Assembly (NCBI GenBank): GCA_023230855.1
Contig: JALNWQ010000009.1
Coordinates: forward strand, 124,001 to 188,000
Origin: Solirubrobacteraceae bacterium
Lineage (GTDB): Bacteria > Actinomycetota > Thermoleophilia > Solirubrobacterales > Solirubrobacteraceae
DNA length: 64,000 nt
Direction of reading: 5' to 3'
The notes beneath the pieces were generated by a model. That model did not search any database, was not told the DNA's origin, and worked only from the letters and a program-made list of their open reading frames with translations. How positions within the stretch are numbered: the first letter of the stretch is position 1; every line of letters starts with the position of its first letter. Shown here piece after piece: positions 25,188 to 34,130 of the stretch. The position numbers and the translations under genes are program-made.

Positions 25188-26579
25188 TCATGCCGTGGCC
25201 CCGTCGGCGTCGGGCACGGCGTCGCCGGCCTCGATCCGGCCCAGCTCGGTGACCGGCGCCTCGTCGAAGATCACCTCGCGACCGATGCGGAACCAGTTGT
25301 TCGTCGCCCGCAGCTGGCCGAGGATCCCGAGCACCAGGCCGAACGCGCGCAGGGTCACGAGGTGGTCGGCGGGGAGCGTGATCCGGCCGAACCCCTCCTT
25401 CTCCATCTCGGCCTGCTCGAGCACGACCTTCGTCACCGTGTCGGGCTGCAGCGTGACGTCCTCGTCGCGCATGAACCACCAGGTGACCGCGTCGTACTTC
25501 TCCAGCAGCGGCTGCACCATCTCGCGGCCGCCGGTGATGATCCCCTCGCGGACGGTGATGTCGTACAGCGTGTCGGCGTCGCGGGCGTAGACGGCGCGCA
25601 GCAGCTCGAGCTGCACGTCGATCTCGGACTGCGTCTGGCGCTTGAAGAACCCGAAGTCGAGGAACGCCACGCGGCCGTCGTCGAGGAAGATCGCGTTGCC
25701 GGGGTGCGGGTCGCCGTTGAGGAGCTTGGACCGCAACGGGGCGTTGACGTAGAACCGGAAGAGGATCTCGCCCCAACGGTCGCGCGCCGCGTCGTCGTCG
25801 TGGACGACGTCGGTGAACTTGCGGCCGTGGACGAACTCGGTGACGATGACGCGCTCGCGACAGAGCGACGAGACGACGTCGGGCACGACGAAGAACGGAT
25901 GGTCGCGGTACTCGCGGGCCATCGCCTTGTGGTTGGACGCCTCGAGCTCGTAGTCGAGCTCCTCGCTGATCCGCTCGCTCACCTCGTCGGCGATCTCCCG
26001 CGAGTCGAACCCCGGCATGAGCTTCGACGCGAGCTTCAGCGCCATGCCCATGTTCTTCATGTCGGCGCGGACGACGTCGGCGATCCCCGGGTACTGGACC
26101 TTCACCGCGACCTCGCGCCCGTCGGGCAGCACCGCCCGGTAGACCTGCCCGATCGACGCCGCGCCGATCGGCTCCTCATGGAACTCGGCGAAGAACTCCG
26201 CCAGCGGCCCACCGAGGTCCTCCTCGATGACGCGGCGCATCTGCGCGAACGACACCGTCGGCGCCATGTGCTGGAGCTTGGCCAGCTCGGCCTGGACCTG
26301 GGCGCGGTGGGACTCGGGCACGACGCCGACGTCGATGACGGACAGCGTCTGGCCGAGCTTCATCGCCGCGCCGCGCATCGTGCCGAGCACGCGGACGAGC
26401 CGGCGCGCGGTCTCCAGGTGCGCCTCGCCGATCGCGTGCTGCTTGGCGTCGTCGTCCTTGCCGAGGGTCCGCGTGCGGGTGCGGGCCTCGCGCGCGGCAT
26501 GGCCGGCGGCCAGGCCGCCGAGCTTGGCCGCCCGTCCCAGACGTGACTTGGCCATCCGGCCGGTGCGCTTCTCGCCCAT
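25188..26579 (-). CDS. ABC1/UbiB (AarF)-family atypical kinase
   Basis: 463 residues. KxGQ motif KLGQTLS (K74), Ala-rich nucleotide loop PIGAASIGQVYRA, VAVKVQYPGI with the ATP-binding Lys160, catalytic GDPHPGN (D290 region) and metal-binding DFGFF (D308). These are the defining marks of ABC1/UbiB/ADCK proteins, ATPases or kinases of lipid and quinone homeostasis. The N-terminal 50 residues are basic. It sits between the MpaB and acyl-CoA dehydrogenase genes, 24 bp after the latter, so it is in that operon. ATG start; the substrate is unknown. Confidence 0.88.
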   Translation of the reverse strand: MGEKRTGRMAKSRLGRAAKLGGLAAGHAAREARTRTRTLGKDDDAKQHAIGEAHLETARRLVRVLGTMRGAAMKLGQTLSVIDVGVVPESHRAQVQAELAKLQHMAPTVSFAQMRRVIEEDLGGPLAEFFAEFHEEPIGAASIGQVYRAVLPDGREVAVKVQYPGIADVVRADMKNMGMALKLASKLMPGFDSREIADEVSERISEELDYELEASNHKAMAREYRDHPFFVVPDVVSSLCRERVIVTEFVHGRKFTDVVHDDDAARDRWGEILFRFYVNAPLRSKLLNGDPHPGNAIFLDDGRVAFLDFGFFKRQTQSEIDVQLELLRAVYARDADTLYDITVREGIITGGREMVQPLLEKYDAVTWWFMRDEDVTLQPDTVTKVVLEQAEMEKEGFGRITLPADHLVTLRAFGLVLGILGQLRATNNWFRIGREVIFDEAPVTELGRIEAGDAVPDADGATA

Positions 26580-26603
26580 TCCTCGTCCCTCGTGGTCGTC
26601 GTT

Positions 26604-27749
26604 CTACAGGCCGAGCGTGCGCCCGATGATGTCGCGCTGGATCTCGCTCGTGCCGCCGTAGATCGTCGACACGACCGTGGCCCGCAGGTGACCCTCCATG
26701 TCGTACTCCCGCGCGTAGCCGTAGCCGCCCATCATCTGCATCCCCTCGAGCGCCACGTGCTTGGCGACCTCGGTCGCCTTGAGCTTGACCATCGAGCTCT
26801 CGCGGGCGAGCATCGCCGACGGGTCGGCGTCCACCCGCTGCGCGACGTCGTAGACGAGCAGCCGCGTGCACTCCAGCTCGGTCGCCATGTCGGCCAGCCG
26901 GTGCTTCAGCGTCTGGAAGCTCCCGATCGGCCGGCCGAACTGCCTGCGCTCGCGGACGTAGCGCAGCGTGTCGTCGAAGGCGCGCTGCGCCCGGCCGAGC
27001 ATGAGCGCGGCGAGGATGAGCCGCTCGGTGTTGAGCCCGGCCATGAGCTGCGTCCACGCGCCGTCGACCTGCCCGACGACGGCCGAGTCGGGCACGAACG
27101 TGTCGGTGAAGAACATGTCGTTCTGCTCGGCGCCGCCCATCGTCTCGATCAGGCGCATGTCCAGGCCTTCGACCTTCGACGGCTCGACGTCGAGCATCGT
27201 CAGGCCCTCGTGCTTGGCCCCGCCGGGCGTCGACCGGGCGACGAGCAGCACGTGATCGGCGATGTGGGCGTTGGAGATCCAGGTCTTCTGCCCGTTGATC
27301 CGCCAGCCGCCGTCGACCTTCTCGGCCCGGCAGGTCAGCGCGCCGACGTCGGATCCGGCCTCGGGCTCCGACATCGCGATCGCCTGGTTGCGCCCGGCGA
27401 CGACGCCCCCGAGGACCGCCCGCTTCTGGTCCGCGGTGCCGAACCGCTCGAACGCGCCGCCGACGATCCAGGTCGGGGCGATGCCGCCGATCGGGGCCAG
27501 GCCGCGCTGGGAGTGCTCCAGGAAGAGGCACATGTCGACCGCCCCACCGCCCAGGCCGCCGTGCTCCTCGGGCGTCGACACGCCGATCCATCCGAGCGCG
27601 GCCATCTTCTCGTAGAGCTCCTGGCTGTGGGGCTCGCGGCCGCCGTGGGTCAGCGCGTCGCGCTGCTCGCGGGTCCCGCACTCGCGGGCGCAGAAGTCGG
27701 CGATGGCGTCGACGAAGGCCTGCTGCTCGTCGCTGAGCTCGAGGGGCAT
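26604..27749 (-). CDS. acyl-CoA dehydrogenase
   Basis: 381 residues, typical length. N-terminal helical domain; AMSEPEAGSDVGALTCRAEK (flavin/substrate loop), INGQKTWISNAHIADHVLLV, then the C-terminal helical bundle with QFGRPIGSFQTLKHRLADMA and the closing YGGTSEIQRDIIGRTLGL. The Gly after the first Tyr means the catalytic base is not at the MCAD-like position, as in many actinobacterial FadE proteins. Oxidises an acyl-CoA, possibly a branched or sterol side chain. ATG start; the upstream operator is shared with the MpaB gene. Confidence 0.93.
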   Translation of the reverse strand: MPLELSDEQQAFVDAIADFCARECGTREQRDALTHGGREPHSQELYEKMAALGWIGVSTPEEHGGLGGGAVDMCLFLEHSQRGLAPIGGIAPTWIVGGAFERFGTADQKRAVLGGVVAGRNQAIAMSEPEAGSDVGALTCRAEKVDGGWRINGQKTWISNAHIADHVLLVARSTPGGAKHEGLTMLDVEPSKVEGLDMRLIETMGGAEQNDMFFTDTFVPDSAVVGQVDGAWTQLMAGLNTERLILAALMLGRAQRAFDDTLRYVRERRQFGRPIGSFQTLKHRLADMATELECTRLLVYDVAQRVDADPSAMLARESSMVKLKATEVAKHVALEGMQMMGGYGYAREYDMEGHLRATVVSTIYGGTSEIQRDIIGRTLGL

Positions 27750-27777
27750 GGAGGCTCCGGGGTCGAGGGGCCGACGG

Positions 27778-27828
27778 AGCGTAGCACCGATTCGAGAGTT
27801 TGATACGAGATTCGTCGATCTGTACCAA
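27778..27828 (-). promoter_or_regulatory. promoter and operator B (acyl-CoA dehydrogenase)
   Basis: Minus-strand -10 TACGCT at 27778-27783, and the 29-bp operator at 27800-27828 (arms TTGATAC and GTACCAA, one mismatch). It is 23/29 identical to operator A, and both have their near edge 17 bases from the -10, with the -35 inside the site. The TetR gene upstream ends 93 bases away and is the natural candidate regulator. Confidence 0.7.
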
Positions 27829-27920
27829 ATGACTCACGTGCGCCATGCACCGCTACGGGTCACCGCCGGCACCGGCCCCTCGTCCCCCGTCACCGAACGC
27901 GCGGGGCCGCGGAGCAGGGC

Positions 27921-28550
27921 TCAGCCCGTACGACGGGCGATCGGCAGCAGGTGCTCGCGGGCGAAGGTCCGGACCGCGTCGTCGTCCGACAGGTCCAGGA
28001 CGACCGCCGGGGTCAGCAGGAGCGACATGCCGATCCGGCCGATGATCTCGGCGGTCTCGTCCAGTCCGGCGTCGGGATCCGGGTCGCCGGCCGCCACCCG
28101 CACCGCGCGGACGAACGGCCGCATGAACGCGATGCTCCCCGCGACGAACGGCTCGGCGCGCGTCGTGAGGTACGGCAGCAGCAGCTCGGGCTCGAGCTCG
28201 AAGAGCCGGGTGAGCAGCGAGTTGCCCTCGACCACCCGCGTGGCGGTGGTGAACGCCTCGATCAGCCGCGCCTCCGCGCCTTCGGTGTCGCGGACGGCGG
28301 CGAGGATCGTGGCCGCGTTCTGCTCGAGCTCGCGGCGGATCACCGCGGTGACGAGCTCGTCACGACCCGAGAACCGGCGGTAGACGGTCATCCGCGACAC
28401 GCCGGAGCGCTTGACGACGTCGTCGATCGTCATCCGGCGGATCCCGAAGTCGACGATCACGCTGCGGGCCGCGTCCAGCAGCGCGACGGTGCGCTTGTCG
28501 TCGGGCACCGTCGGGCCGTCGTCGGGGGCGAGGGGATCAGGGAGCGCCAT
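27921..28550 (-). CDS. TetR-family regulator
   Basis: 209 residues from MALPDPLAPDDG. HTH: VIVDFGIRRMTIDDVVKRSG, then VSRMTVYRRFSGRDELV, the standard TetR helices 1-4. The C-terminal domain (FELEPELLLPYLTTRAEP, IIGRIGMSLLLTPAVVLDLS) resembles regulators of fatty-acid or acyl-CoA genes. It is upstream of and co-oriented with the acyl-CoA dehydrogenase; operator B lies between. ATG 28550 is preferred over the much longer open frame, whose N-terminus is Gly/Arg/Pro-rich shadow sequence. Confidence 0.9.
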   Translation of the reverse strand: MALPDPLAPDDGPTVPDDKRTVALLDAARSVIVDFGIRRMTIDDVVKRSGVSRMTVYRRFSGRDELVTAVIRRELEQNAATILAAVRDTEGAEARLIEAFTTATRVVEGNSLLTRLFELEPELLLPYLTTRAEPFVAGSIAFMRPFVRAVRVAAGDPDPDAGLDETAEIIGRIGMSLLLTPAVVLDLSDDDAVRTFAREHLLPIARRTG

Positions 28551-28770
28551 CGGAATCAGGGATCGCCACGACGGGGCCGCGACGCCTGGGCGGACACTAT
28601 CCGGGCGACCGCCGACGGCGACGGGCAGCGACGACGGCCCCGTCCCTCCGCCCGAGGGCGATGCCGTGGGGCGCCCACCGCGGGCCCGCACCGCCAAACC
28701 GGACCGCCCGTCCCGATCGACGCGCCGGCCCGAGGTGGCGCCGCCCCGACGGCGTCGGCCATGATGGGCC

Positions 28771-30006
28771 ATGCCGCTCTACGCCCCGGTCGACGCGCCC
28801 CCACCCGCGCTGCGCGTCCCGGCCCCCGCGCTGGCTGCGTCGCTGCGGTGCGGCGCCGACGTGGACGACGCGTCGCGCACGCCGGTGCTGCTCGTCCACG
28901 GCACGAACGTCACCCCCGAGGCGAACTGGTCGCACACCTACGAGCCGGGCCTGCGCGCCCACGGCGTCCCGACCTGCACGGTGCGCATCCCCAACCGCGC
29001 GACCGGAGACATCCAGGTCAACGCCGAGTACGTCGTCCACGCGATCCGCGAGACGCACCGTCGCGCTGGCCGGCGGATCTCGATCGTCGGGGCGAGCCAG
29101 GGCGGCATGATCCCGCGCTGGGCGCTGCGGTTCTGGCGGGACCTGCGGCCGATGGTCGACGACCTCGTGGGGCTGGTGCCGTCCAACCACGGCAGTACGA
29201 GCCTGGATCGCTGCGATCCCGGCTGCAGCCCGGCCATCCACCAGCAGTCGGCGGGGTCGGCGTTCCTCGATGCGCTCAACAGCCACCAGGAGACGTTCCC
29301 GGGGATCTCGTACACCAACGTCTACACCCGGACCGACGAGACGGTCCAGCCCAACCAGGACGACACCGGCAGCTCGTCGCTGCACGGCGGCGGCGGGCGG
29401 ATCACCAACGTCGCGATCCAGGACGTGTGCGCGCTGTCGACGTCGGAGCACATCCTCACCGGCAGCGCCGACCCGATCGCCTTCGCGCTCACCGTCGACG
29501 CGCTCGCCCACGACGGCCCGGCGGTGCCGGGGCGCGCGGCCCCCGTGGGGTGCCTGACGGGTCCGATCCCCGGTGCCGACCCGGTGGGGCTGCTGGCGCG
29601 CGTGCCCGACCTGCTCAGCGGCGCTGACAGCGTCGAGCCGACCGACCAGGAGCCGCCCCTGGCCTGTTACGTCACGGCGTCCTGCCTGCCGGCCGTCGCC
29701 CCCGCGCCGGCGGTCGCCCCCTCCGGTGGCGTCCTGCGGGTGCGCGTGTCGCCACGACGCCCGGTCGCCGGCCGCACGGTGCGCCTGCGCCTGCGGGTGC
29801 ACCGGCGCGAGGACGCACGGTGGGTCCCGGTGCGCGGCGCGACGCTGCGGATCGCCGGGCGCCGGGCGCGGAGCGACCGCCGGGGCCGGATCGCCGTGCG
29901 GGTCCGCTTCGCCCGGCCGGGCCTGCGCGGCCTGCGCGTGCGCGCCGCCGGATCGCCGGCGCGCACCGTCCGGGTCAGGGTGGTCCGTCCGCGCCCGAGG
30001 GGCTGA
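28771..30006 (+). CDS. CalB-like lipase/esterase with C-terminal beta-rich extension
   Basis: 411 residues. LLVHGTNVTPEANWSHTY is the oxyanion region and ISIVGASQGGMIPRWALRFW has nucleophile Ser109 in GASQG, as in fungal CalB-like lipases and their actinobacterial relatives. Asp is probably in YTRTDETVQP and His in TSEHIL. After residue about 315 there is a linker (APAPAVAPSGG) and a basic Ig-like beta domain (RVSPRRPVAGRTVRLRLRV). Secretion is expected from this build, but no clear signal peptide precedes the domain; ATG 28771 may not be the true start. Confidence 0.75.
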   Translation: MPLYAPVDAPPPALRVPAPALAASLRCGADVDDASRTPVLLVHGTNVTPEANWSHTYEPGLRAHGVPTCTVRIPNRATGDIQVNAEYVVHAIRETHRRAGRRISIVGASQGGMIPRWALRFWRDLRPMVDDLVGLVPSNHGSTSLDRCDPGCSPAIHQQSAGSAFLDALNSHQETFPGISYTNVYTRTDETVQPNQDDTGSSSLHGGGGRITNVAIQDVCALSTSEHILTGSADPIAFALTVDALAHDGPAVPGRAAPVGCLTGPIPGADPVGLLARVPDLLSGADSVEPTDQEPPLACYVTASCLPAVAPAPAVAPSGGVLRVRVSPRRPVAGRTVRLRLRVHRREDARWVPVRGATLRIAGRRARSDRRGRIAVRVRFARPGLRGLRVRAAGSPARTVRVRVVRPRPRG

Positions 30007-30151
30007 CGCCGACGCCCGATTCCACGGCCGTGCGGCGGCTTTGACGCCGAACCGTCGCGAAAGCCCACTGGCTCCGCCGCAGGTCGGGTCGCCACGCTCC
30101 GGCCATGAACGACCAAGCCGCCTGCAAGCAGATGACGCAAGCATGATCCGC

Positions 30152-30157
30152 TACCGT
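30152..30157 (+). promoter_or_regulatory. -10 box TACCGT of the collapsed vapBC operon
   Basis: TACCGT ends six bases before the ATG of the antitoxin remnant, keeping the leaderless promoter of the original operon. Confidence 0.4.
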
Positions 30158-30163
30158 CCGGCC

Positions 30164-30250
30164 ATGGCCACCCTCCATCTGCGCAACGTTCCGGAGGATC
30201 TCGACACCGCCACCTGTTGCTCGACGCGTCCGCCATCGTCGAGCTCCTGA
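30164..30250 (+). pseudogene. collapsed VapB-type antitoxin remnant
   Basis: ATG at 30164 starts MATLHLRNVPEDL, the standard N-terminus of FitA/VapB ribbon-helix-helix antitoxins, but after about 17 codons the frame slips into the toxin sequence (ATCCSTRPPSSSS) and stops at 30250. The rest of the antitoxin, about 60 residues, is missing. The toxin frame begins inside this remnant. A deletion fused the two genes. Confidence 0.6.
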
Positions 30251-30630
30251 TCGACGGGCGCCACCGCGAGGGCGCCGATCGGGTCCTCGACGGGTTCACC
30301 GGCTCGGAGGACGTCGTCCTGATCACCGCGGCCCACGGCCAGGTCGAGGCCACGCACGCCCTGCGTCGCCTGGTCCGCCGAGGCCACCTGGACGCCGACG
30401 CCGGAGCAGCGGCCGTGCGAACCCTGCGGCACCTGGACTTCGCGCTCGACGCCACCGGCCCACGCCTGGAGCGGATCTGGTCGTTGCGCGACACCATGAG
30501 TCCCTACGACGCCGCCTATGCGGCGGCCGCCGAAGGGTTCGCGCTGCCACTGCACTCCACCGACCGGCGCCTGGTGCGCGCCTGCGCCGCGGCCGGCATC
30601 GAGGCGATCCACCTCGACGACCTGGCCTGA
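30217..30630 (+). CDS. PIN-domain protein, orphan VapC
   Basis: 137 residues from TTG 30217, starting at LDASAIVELL, which is the first catalytic Asp strand; one to three N-terminal residues seem lost. HGQVEATHAL carries Glu, MSPYDAAYAAAAE and STDRRLVRAC the later acidic residues. All PIN residues remain, so the nuclease may be active even though its antitoxin is gone, or it may use a weak TTG/reinitiation start. See the remnant directly upstream. Confidence 0.7.
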   Translation: MLDASAIVELLIDGRHREGADRVLDGFTGSEDVVLITAAHGQVEATHALRRLVRRGHLDADAGAAAVRTLRHLDFALDATGPRLERIWSLRDTMSPYDAAYAAAAEGFALPLHSTDRRLVRACAAAGIEAIHLDDLA

Positions 30631-30644
30631 CCGCGACGCGCCGC

Positions 30645-30902
30645 CTACGCGTAGTGCGCGGCGTTCTTGGCGATGTAGGACTGCAGATCGCCCGGGACCT
30701 GGTCCTCGGAGTAGATCGCGTCCACCGGGCAGGCCTCGACGCAGGCATCGCAGTCGATGCACTCGTCGGGGTCGATGAACAGCTGATCGGCCGCCTCGAA
30801 CCCGCCCTCGTCCGGCGTTGGATGGATGCAGTCGACCGGGCACACCTCGGTGCAGCTGCTGTCCTTCGTGCCGATGCACGCCTCGGTGATCACGTAGGCC
30901 AC
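30645..30902 (-). CDS. fdxA: 7Fe/8Fe ferredoxin (FdxA type)
   Basis: 85 residues. Two cluster regions: Cys9, 17 and 21 (ACIGTKDSSCTEVCPVDCI) and CIDCDACVEACPVDAIY, giving one 3Fe-4S or 4Fe-4S and one 4Fe-4S cluster. An electron carrier, often for P450s or oxygenases. GTG start with GGGGAGG five bases upstream. Its promoter region has a sequence matching the operators of the two fadD divergent promoters, so it may be part of the same regulon. Confidence 0.9.
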   Translation of the reverse strand: MAYVITEACIGTKDSSCTEVCPVDCIHPTPDEGGFEAADQLFIDPDECIDCDACVEACPVDAIYSEDQVPGDLQSYIAKNAAHYA

Positions 30903-30915
30903 AGGGCCCTCCCCT

Positions 30916-30942
30916 CATACGGATTGTACGGACAGTATGTCC
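30916..30942. promoter_or_regulatory. operator site 1 (ferredoxin promoter)
   Basis: The 18-mer TGTACGGACAGTATGTCC (30925-30942), preceded by CATACG (30916-30921). A minus-strand -10 TACAAT (30923-30928) lies inside the site. It matches site 3 at 48606-48623 (14 of 18, plus CATACG in register) and site 2 at 36441-36458 on the other strand (13 of 18). Confidence 0.6.
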
Positions 30943-31016
30943 AAACGACCTTCGTCATGTAGAGCGAGCGGCGGCGCGCCCGCGGCCCGCCGGCATCGGT
31001 GACGACACCGCTCACG

Positions 31017-31787
31017 TCAGCCCACCAGCGCATCGCGCAGGCGCTGCAGCTCTTCCTCACTCGCCCCACCCCGCAGAAGGTACGCCTCGGCGCCGCCGTG
31101 GGCTTCCCGCAGGTGGGTGAGCGTCTCGGCCATCGCCGGGGCCGGGGCGTCCATGGCGACCGCGAGCAACTGCGTCGCCAGGCCCGCCTCGATCGCCTCG
31201 CGCTCCAAGCGATCGCGGACGTCGCCGGAGAGCAGCCTGGCGGTGAAGCTGTAGTCCTCGACGATCTGCTCGTCGGGCACCCCGGCCAGGCTCAGGCTCA
31301 GGGCGACGACCATCCCCGTCCGATCCTTGCCGGCGGCGCAGTGCACCAGCGCCGGCAGCGCGCCGGGCGCGGCCAGACGCCGGACCGCGGCCGTCAGCCC
31401 CTCGGCGCAGCGGTCGAGCAGCGCGCGGTAGAGCACGCCGATGTCGGCGAGCCTGTCCATGTCGATGCCGAGCTCGCCCGCGACGGCGAACACGGGGACG
31501 TGGTGGCGCTCGGGCCCGTCGTCCGGCAGCGCGCTCGGATGTTGCTCCGCCTCGCGGGCCTGGCGCAGGTCGACGACCGTCCGCACGCCGAGCGCGGCGA
31601 ACGCGGCCCGGCCGTCGTCGTCGAGGTTCGCCAATCCATCGGACCGGAACAACACCCCGGAGCGGACCGGCCCGGCCGCCGTCGACAGCCCCCCGACGTC
31701 GCGCAGGTTGAACGTCCCGGGGATGGCGATGCGGCGCCGGGGCGCCGGGGCGGTGAGCTGCGCGTCGTGGTCGGGCATCCGGACCAT
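31017..31787 (-). CDS. tyrosine phosphatase (PtpB-like)
   Basis: 256 residues. FNLRDVGGL near the N-terminus and the P-loop HCAAGKDRTG (Cys150, Arg156) identify the PtpB/Y-phosphatase3 family, which in mycobacteria also includes a lipid phosphatase. ATG 31787 (MVRMPDHD) or 31778. It follows fadB on the same strand, 78 bp away, and may be its operon partner. It probably dephosphorylates proteins or phosphoinositides. Confidence 0.88.
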   Translation of the reverse strand: MVRMPDHDAQLTAPAPRRRIAIPGTFNLRDVGGLSTAAGPVRSGVLFRSDGLANLDDDGRAAFAALGVRTVVDLRQAREAEQHPSALPDDGPERHHVPVFAVAGELGIDMDRLADIGVLYRALLDRCAEGLTAAVRRLAAPGALPALVHCAAGKDRTGMVVALSLSLAGVPDEQIVEDYSFTARLLSGDVRDRLEREAIEAGLATQLLAVAMDAPAPAMAETLTHLREAHGGAEAYLLRGGASEEELQRLRDALVG

Positions 31788-31864
31788 CGTTTCGCATTCG
31801 ATCGTCCGGCACGTCCCCACCGGGTGTTTCCGGCGGGGACGTACCCGGACGTGGCCGCGGCCGG

Positions 31865-34102
31865 TCAGGCCGCGGCGGGCACCTTGTCCGTGTAGACCTC
31901 GCCGGCCTCGGCCTTGGCGACCAGCGACGCCGGCGGCGCGAACCGCTCGCCGTACGCGGCGGCGAGCTCGCGGGCCCGCTCGACGAAAACCGCCGGGCCG
32001 ACCGGCGCGTCGTTGCCGGCGCCGGGGCGCTGGTAGCCGTTGACGTACTGCAGCACCCCGCCGGTCCAGGCCGGGAACCCGATCCCCAGGATCGACCCGA
32101 TGTTCGCGTCGGCGACCGACTCCAGGACGCCCTCGTCGAGGCACTTCACCGTCTCGAGCGCCTCGCGGAAGAGCATCCGCTCCTTGAGGTCCTCGAACGG
32201 GATCGCCGCGGCCGGGTTCGTCGCCGGGTCGGCGACGCCGCCGAACGCGTCGACGAGGCCGGTCCAGAGCTTGCCGCGCCTGCCGGACTCGTCGTAGTCG
32301 TAGAAGCCCTTGCCCCCGGAGCGGCCCGGGCGCTCGAACTCCTCGACCATGCGGTCCAGGACGGCGAACGCCGGCTCGGCCTCGAACGTGCCGCCCTCGG
32401 CCTCGACCGCGGCGACCGTCTCGTCGCGGACCTTGCGGAACAGCGTGAGCGTCAGCTCGTCCATGAGCTGGAGGATCGGGGCGGGGTAGCCGGCCTGCGC
32501 CGACGCCTGCTCGATCGACTGGGCGGGGACGCCCTCGGCGAGGAGGTTCATGCCCTCGTAGAGGAACGTGCCGATCGTGCGGCTCGTGAAGAACCCGCGC
32601 GAGTCGTTGACGACGATCGGGGTCTTGCGGATCTGCTTGGCGAGGTCGAGCGCGCGCGACGTCGTCTCCTCGGACGTCTGCTCGCCGTTGATGATCTCCA
32701 GCAGCGGCATCTTGTCGACCGGGCTGAAGAAGTGCAGGCCGATGAAGTCCGCCGGGCGGGTCACGCCCTCGGCGAGGCCGGTGATCGGCAGCGTCGACGT
32801 GTTCGACCCCAGCAGCGCGTCGGGCGCGAGGAACGGCTCGATCTCGGCGAACACCTGCGCCTTGAGCTTCGGATCCTCGAACACCGCCTCGATGACCGCG
32901 TCGCAGCCCTTGGCGTCCTCGGCCTTGTCGGTCGCGAGGATGCGGCCGAGCAGCGCGTCGCCCTGCTCCTGCGTCGAGCGGCCGCGCTGGACCGCCTTGG
33001 CGACGAGCTTCTCGCTGTACGCCTTGCCCTTCTGGGCGGACTCCAGCGACACGTCCTTGAGGACCACGTCGATGCCGGCCTTCGCGCAGACGTAGGCGAT
33101 CGCGGCGCCCATCATCCCGGCGCCGAGGACGACGACCTTCGTCGCCTTCCACGGCTCGCGGTCCTTCGACCGGCCACGCGCGCCGTTGACGGCCTGCATG
33201 TCGAAGAAGAACGCCTGGATCATGTTCTTCGCGACCTGACCGGTGAGCAGGTCGAGGAAGTACCGACCCTCGATCGCCAGGGCGGTGTCGACGTCGACCT
33301 GCGCGCCCTCGACGGCGGCGGCCATGATGTTCTTCGGCGCCGGCATGTTCGCGCCCTTGAGCTGCTTGCGCAGCGTGGCGGGGAGCGCCGGCAGGTTCGC
33401 CGCGATCTTCGGGTGCGACGGTCCGCCGCCCGGGATCTTGTAGCCCTTGACGTCCCACGGCTGGACGGCCTCGGGGTTGGCCGCGATGAACGCCTTGGCG
33501 GCGGGCAGCAGCGCGTCGGCGGAGTCGACGAGCTCGCTGATCACGCCGACCTCGAGCGCCTTGGCGGGCTTCATCCGCTGGCCCTGCAGGAGGACCTTCA
33601 TCAGCGCGTCGGTCAGCCCGATGAGCCGGACGGTGCGGACGACGCCGCCGGCGCCGGGCAGCAGGCCGAGGGTGACCTCGGGCAGGCCGATCTGGATGCG
33701 CGGGTCGTCGACGACGATCCGGTGGTGCGTGGCGAGCGCGAGCTCCAGGCCGCCGCCGAGCGCGGCGCCGTCGATCGCCGCGACGACCGGCCGGCCGAGC
33801 GTCTCCAGGCGGCGCAGGTCGGCCTTCATCGCCGCGACGCGCTCCGTCATCTCGACGGCCTGCTCACGGGTGACCGAGATGAGGTCGTTGAGGTCGCCGC
33901 CGGCGAAGAACGTCTTCTTCGCCGACGTCAGGACGACGCCCTTGATCCGGTCCTTCTCGGCCTCCAGGCGGTCGACCGTCGCGGTGATCGACGCCATGAA
34001 GTCGGCGTTCATCGTGTTCGCCGACTGGTTCGGGTCGTCGAGGACGAGGTTGACGACGCCGTCGCCGGCGTCCTCCCAGCGGATGGTGTTGGTGAAGCTC
34101 AT
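31865..34102 (-). CDS. fadB: fatty-acid oxidation bifunctional enoyl-CoA hydratase / 3-hydroxyacyl-CoA dehydrogenase
   Basis: 745 residues, the FadB/HADHA arrangement. N-terminal hydratase: FAGGDLNDL and catalytic Glu at 120 (GGGLELALA) and 142 (GLPEVTLG). Then the dehydrogenase: Rossmann VVLGAGMMGAAIAYVCAKAG, NTSTLPITGLA, GLHFFSPVDKMPLLEIIN, and the two C-terminal helical domains (GRSGGKGFYDYD). It should carry out two consecutive steps of beta-oxidation; 28 bp downstream of fadA, as in the Rv0859-Rv0860 type pair. ATG start. Confidence 0.93.
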   Translation of the reverse strand: MSFTNTIRWEDAGDGVVNLVLDDPNQSANTMNADFMASITATVDRLEAEKDRIKGVVLTSAKKTFFAGGDLNDLISVTREQAVEMTERVAAMKADLRRLETLGRPVVAAIDGAALGGGLELALATHHRIVVDDPRIQIGLPEVTLGLLPGAGGVVRTVRLIGLTDALMKVLLQGQRMKPAKALEVGVISELVDSADALLPAAKAFIAANPEAVQPWDVKGYKIPGGGPSHPKIAANLPALPATLRKQLKGANMPAPKNIMAAAVEGAQVDVDTALAIEGRYFLDLLTGQVAKNMIQAFFFDMQAVNGARGRSKDREPWKATKVVVLGAGMMGAAIAYVCAKAGIDVVLKDVSLESAQKGKAYSEKLVAKAVQRGRSTQEQGDALLGRILATDKAEDAKGCDAVIEAVFEDPKLKAQVFAEIEPFLAPDALLGSNTSTLPITGLAEGVTRPADFIGLHFFSPVDKMPLLEIINGEQTSEETTSRALDLAKQIRKTPIVVNDSRGFFTSRTIGTFLYEGMNLLAEGVPAQSIEQASAQAGYPAPILQLMDELTLTLFRKVRDETVAAVEAEGGTFEAEPAFAVLDRMVEEFERPGRSGGKGFYDYDESGRRGKLWTGLVDAFGGVADPATNPAAAIPFEDLKERMLFREALETVKCLDEGVLESVADANIGSILGIGFPAWTGGVLQYVNGYQRPGAGNDAPVGPAVFVERARELAAAYGERFAPPASLVAKAEAGEVYTDKVPAAA

Positions 34103-34130
34103 GCGTGTCTCCGTCGGTTCCGCGAGGGGC

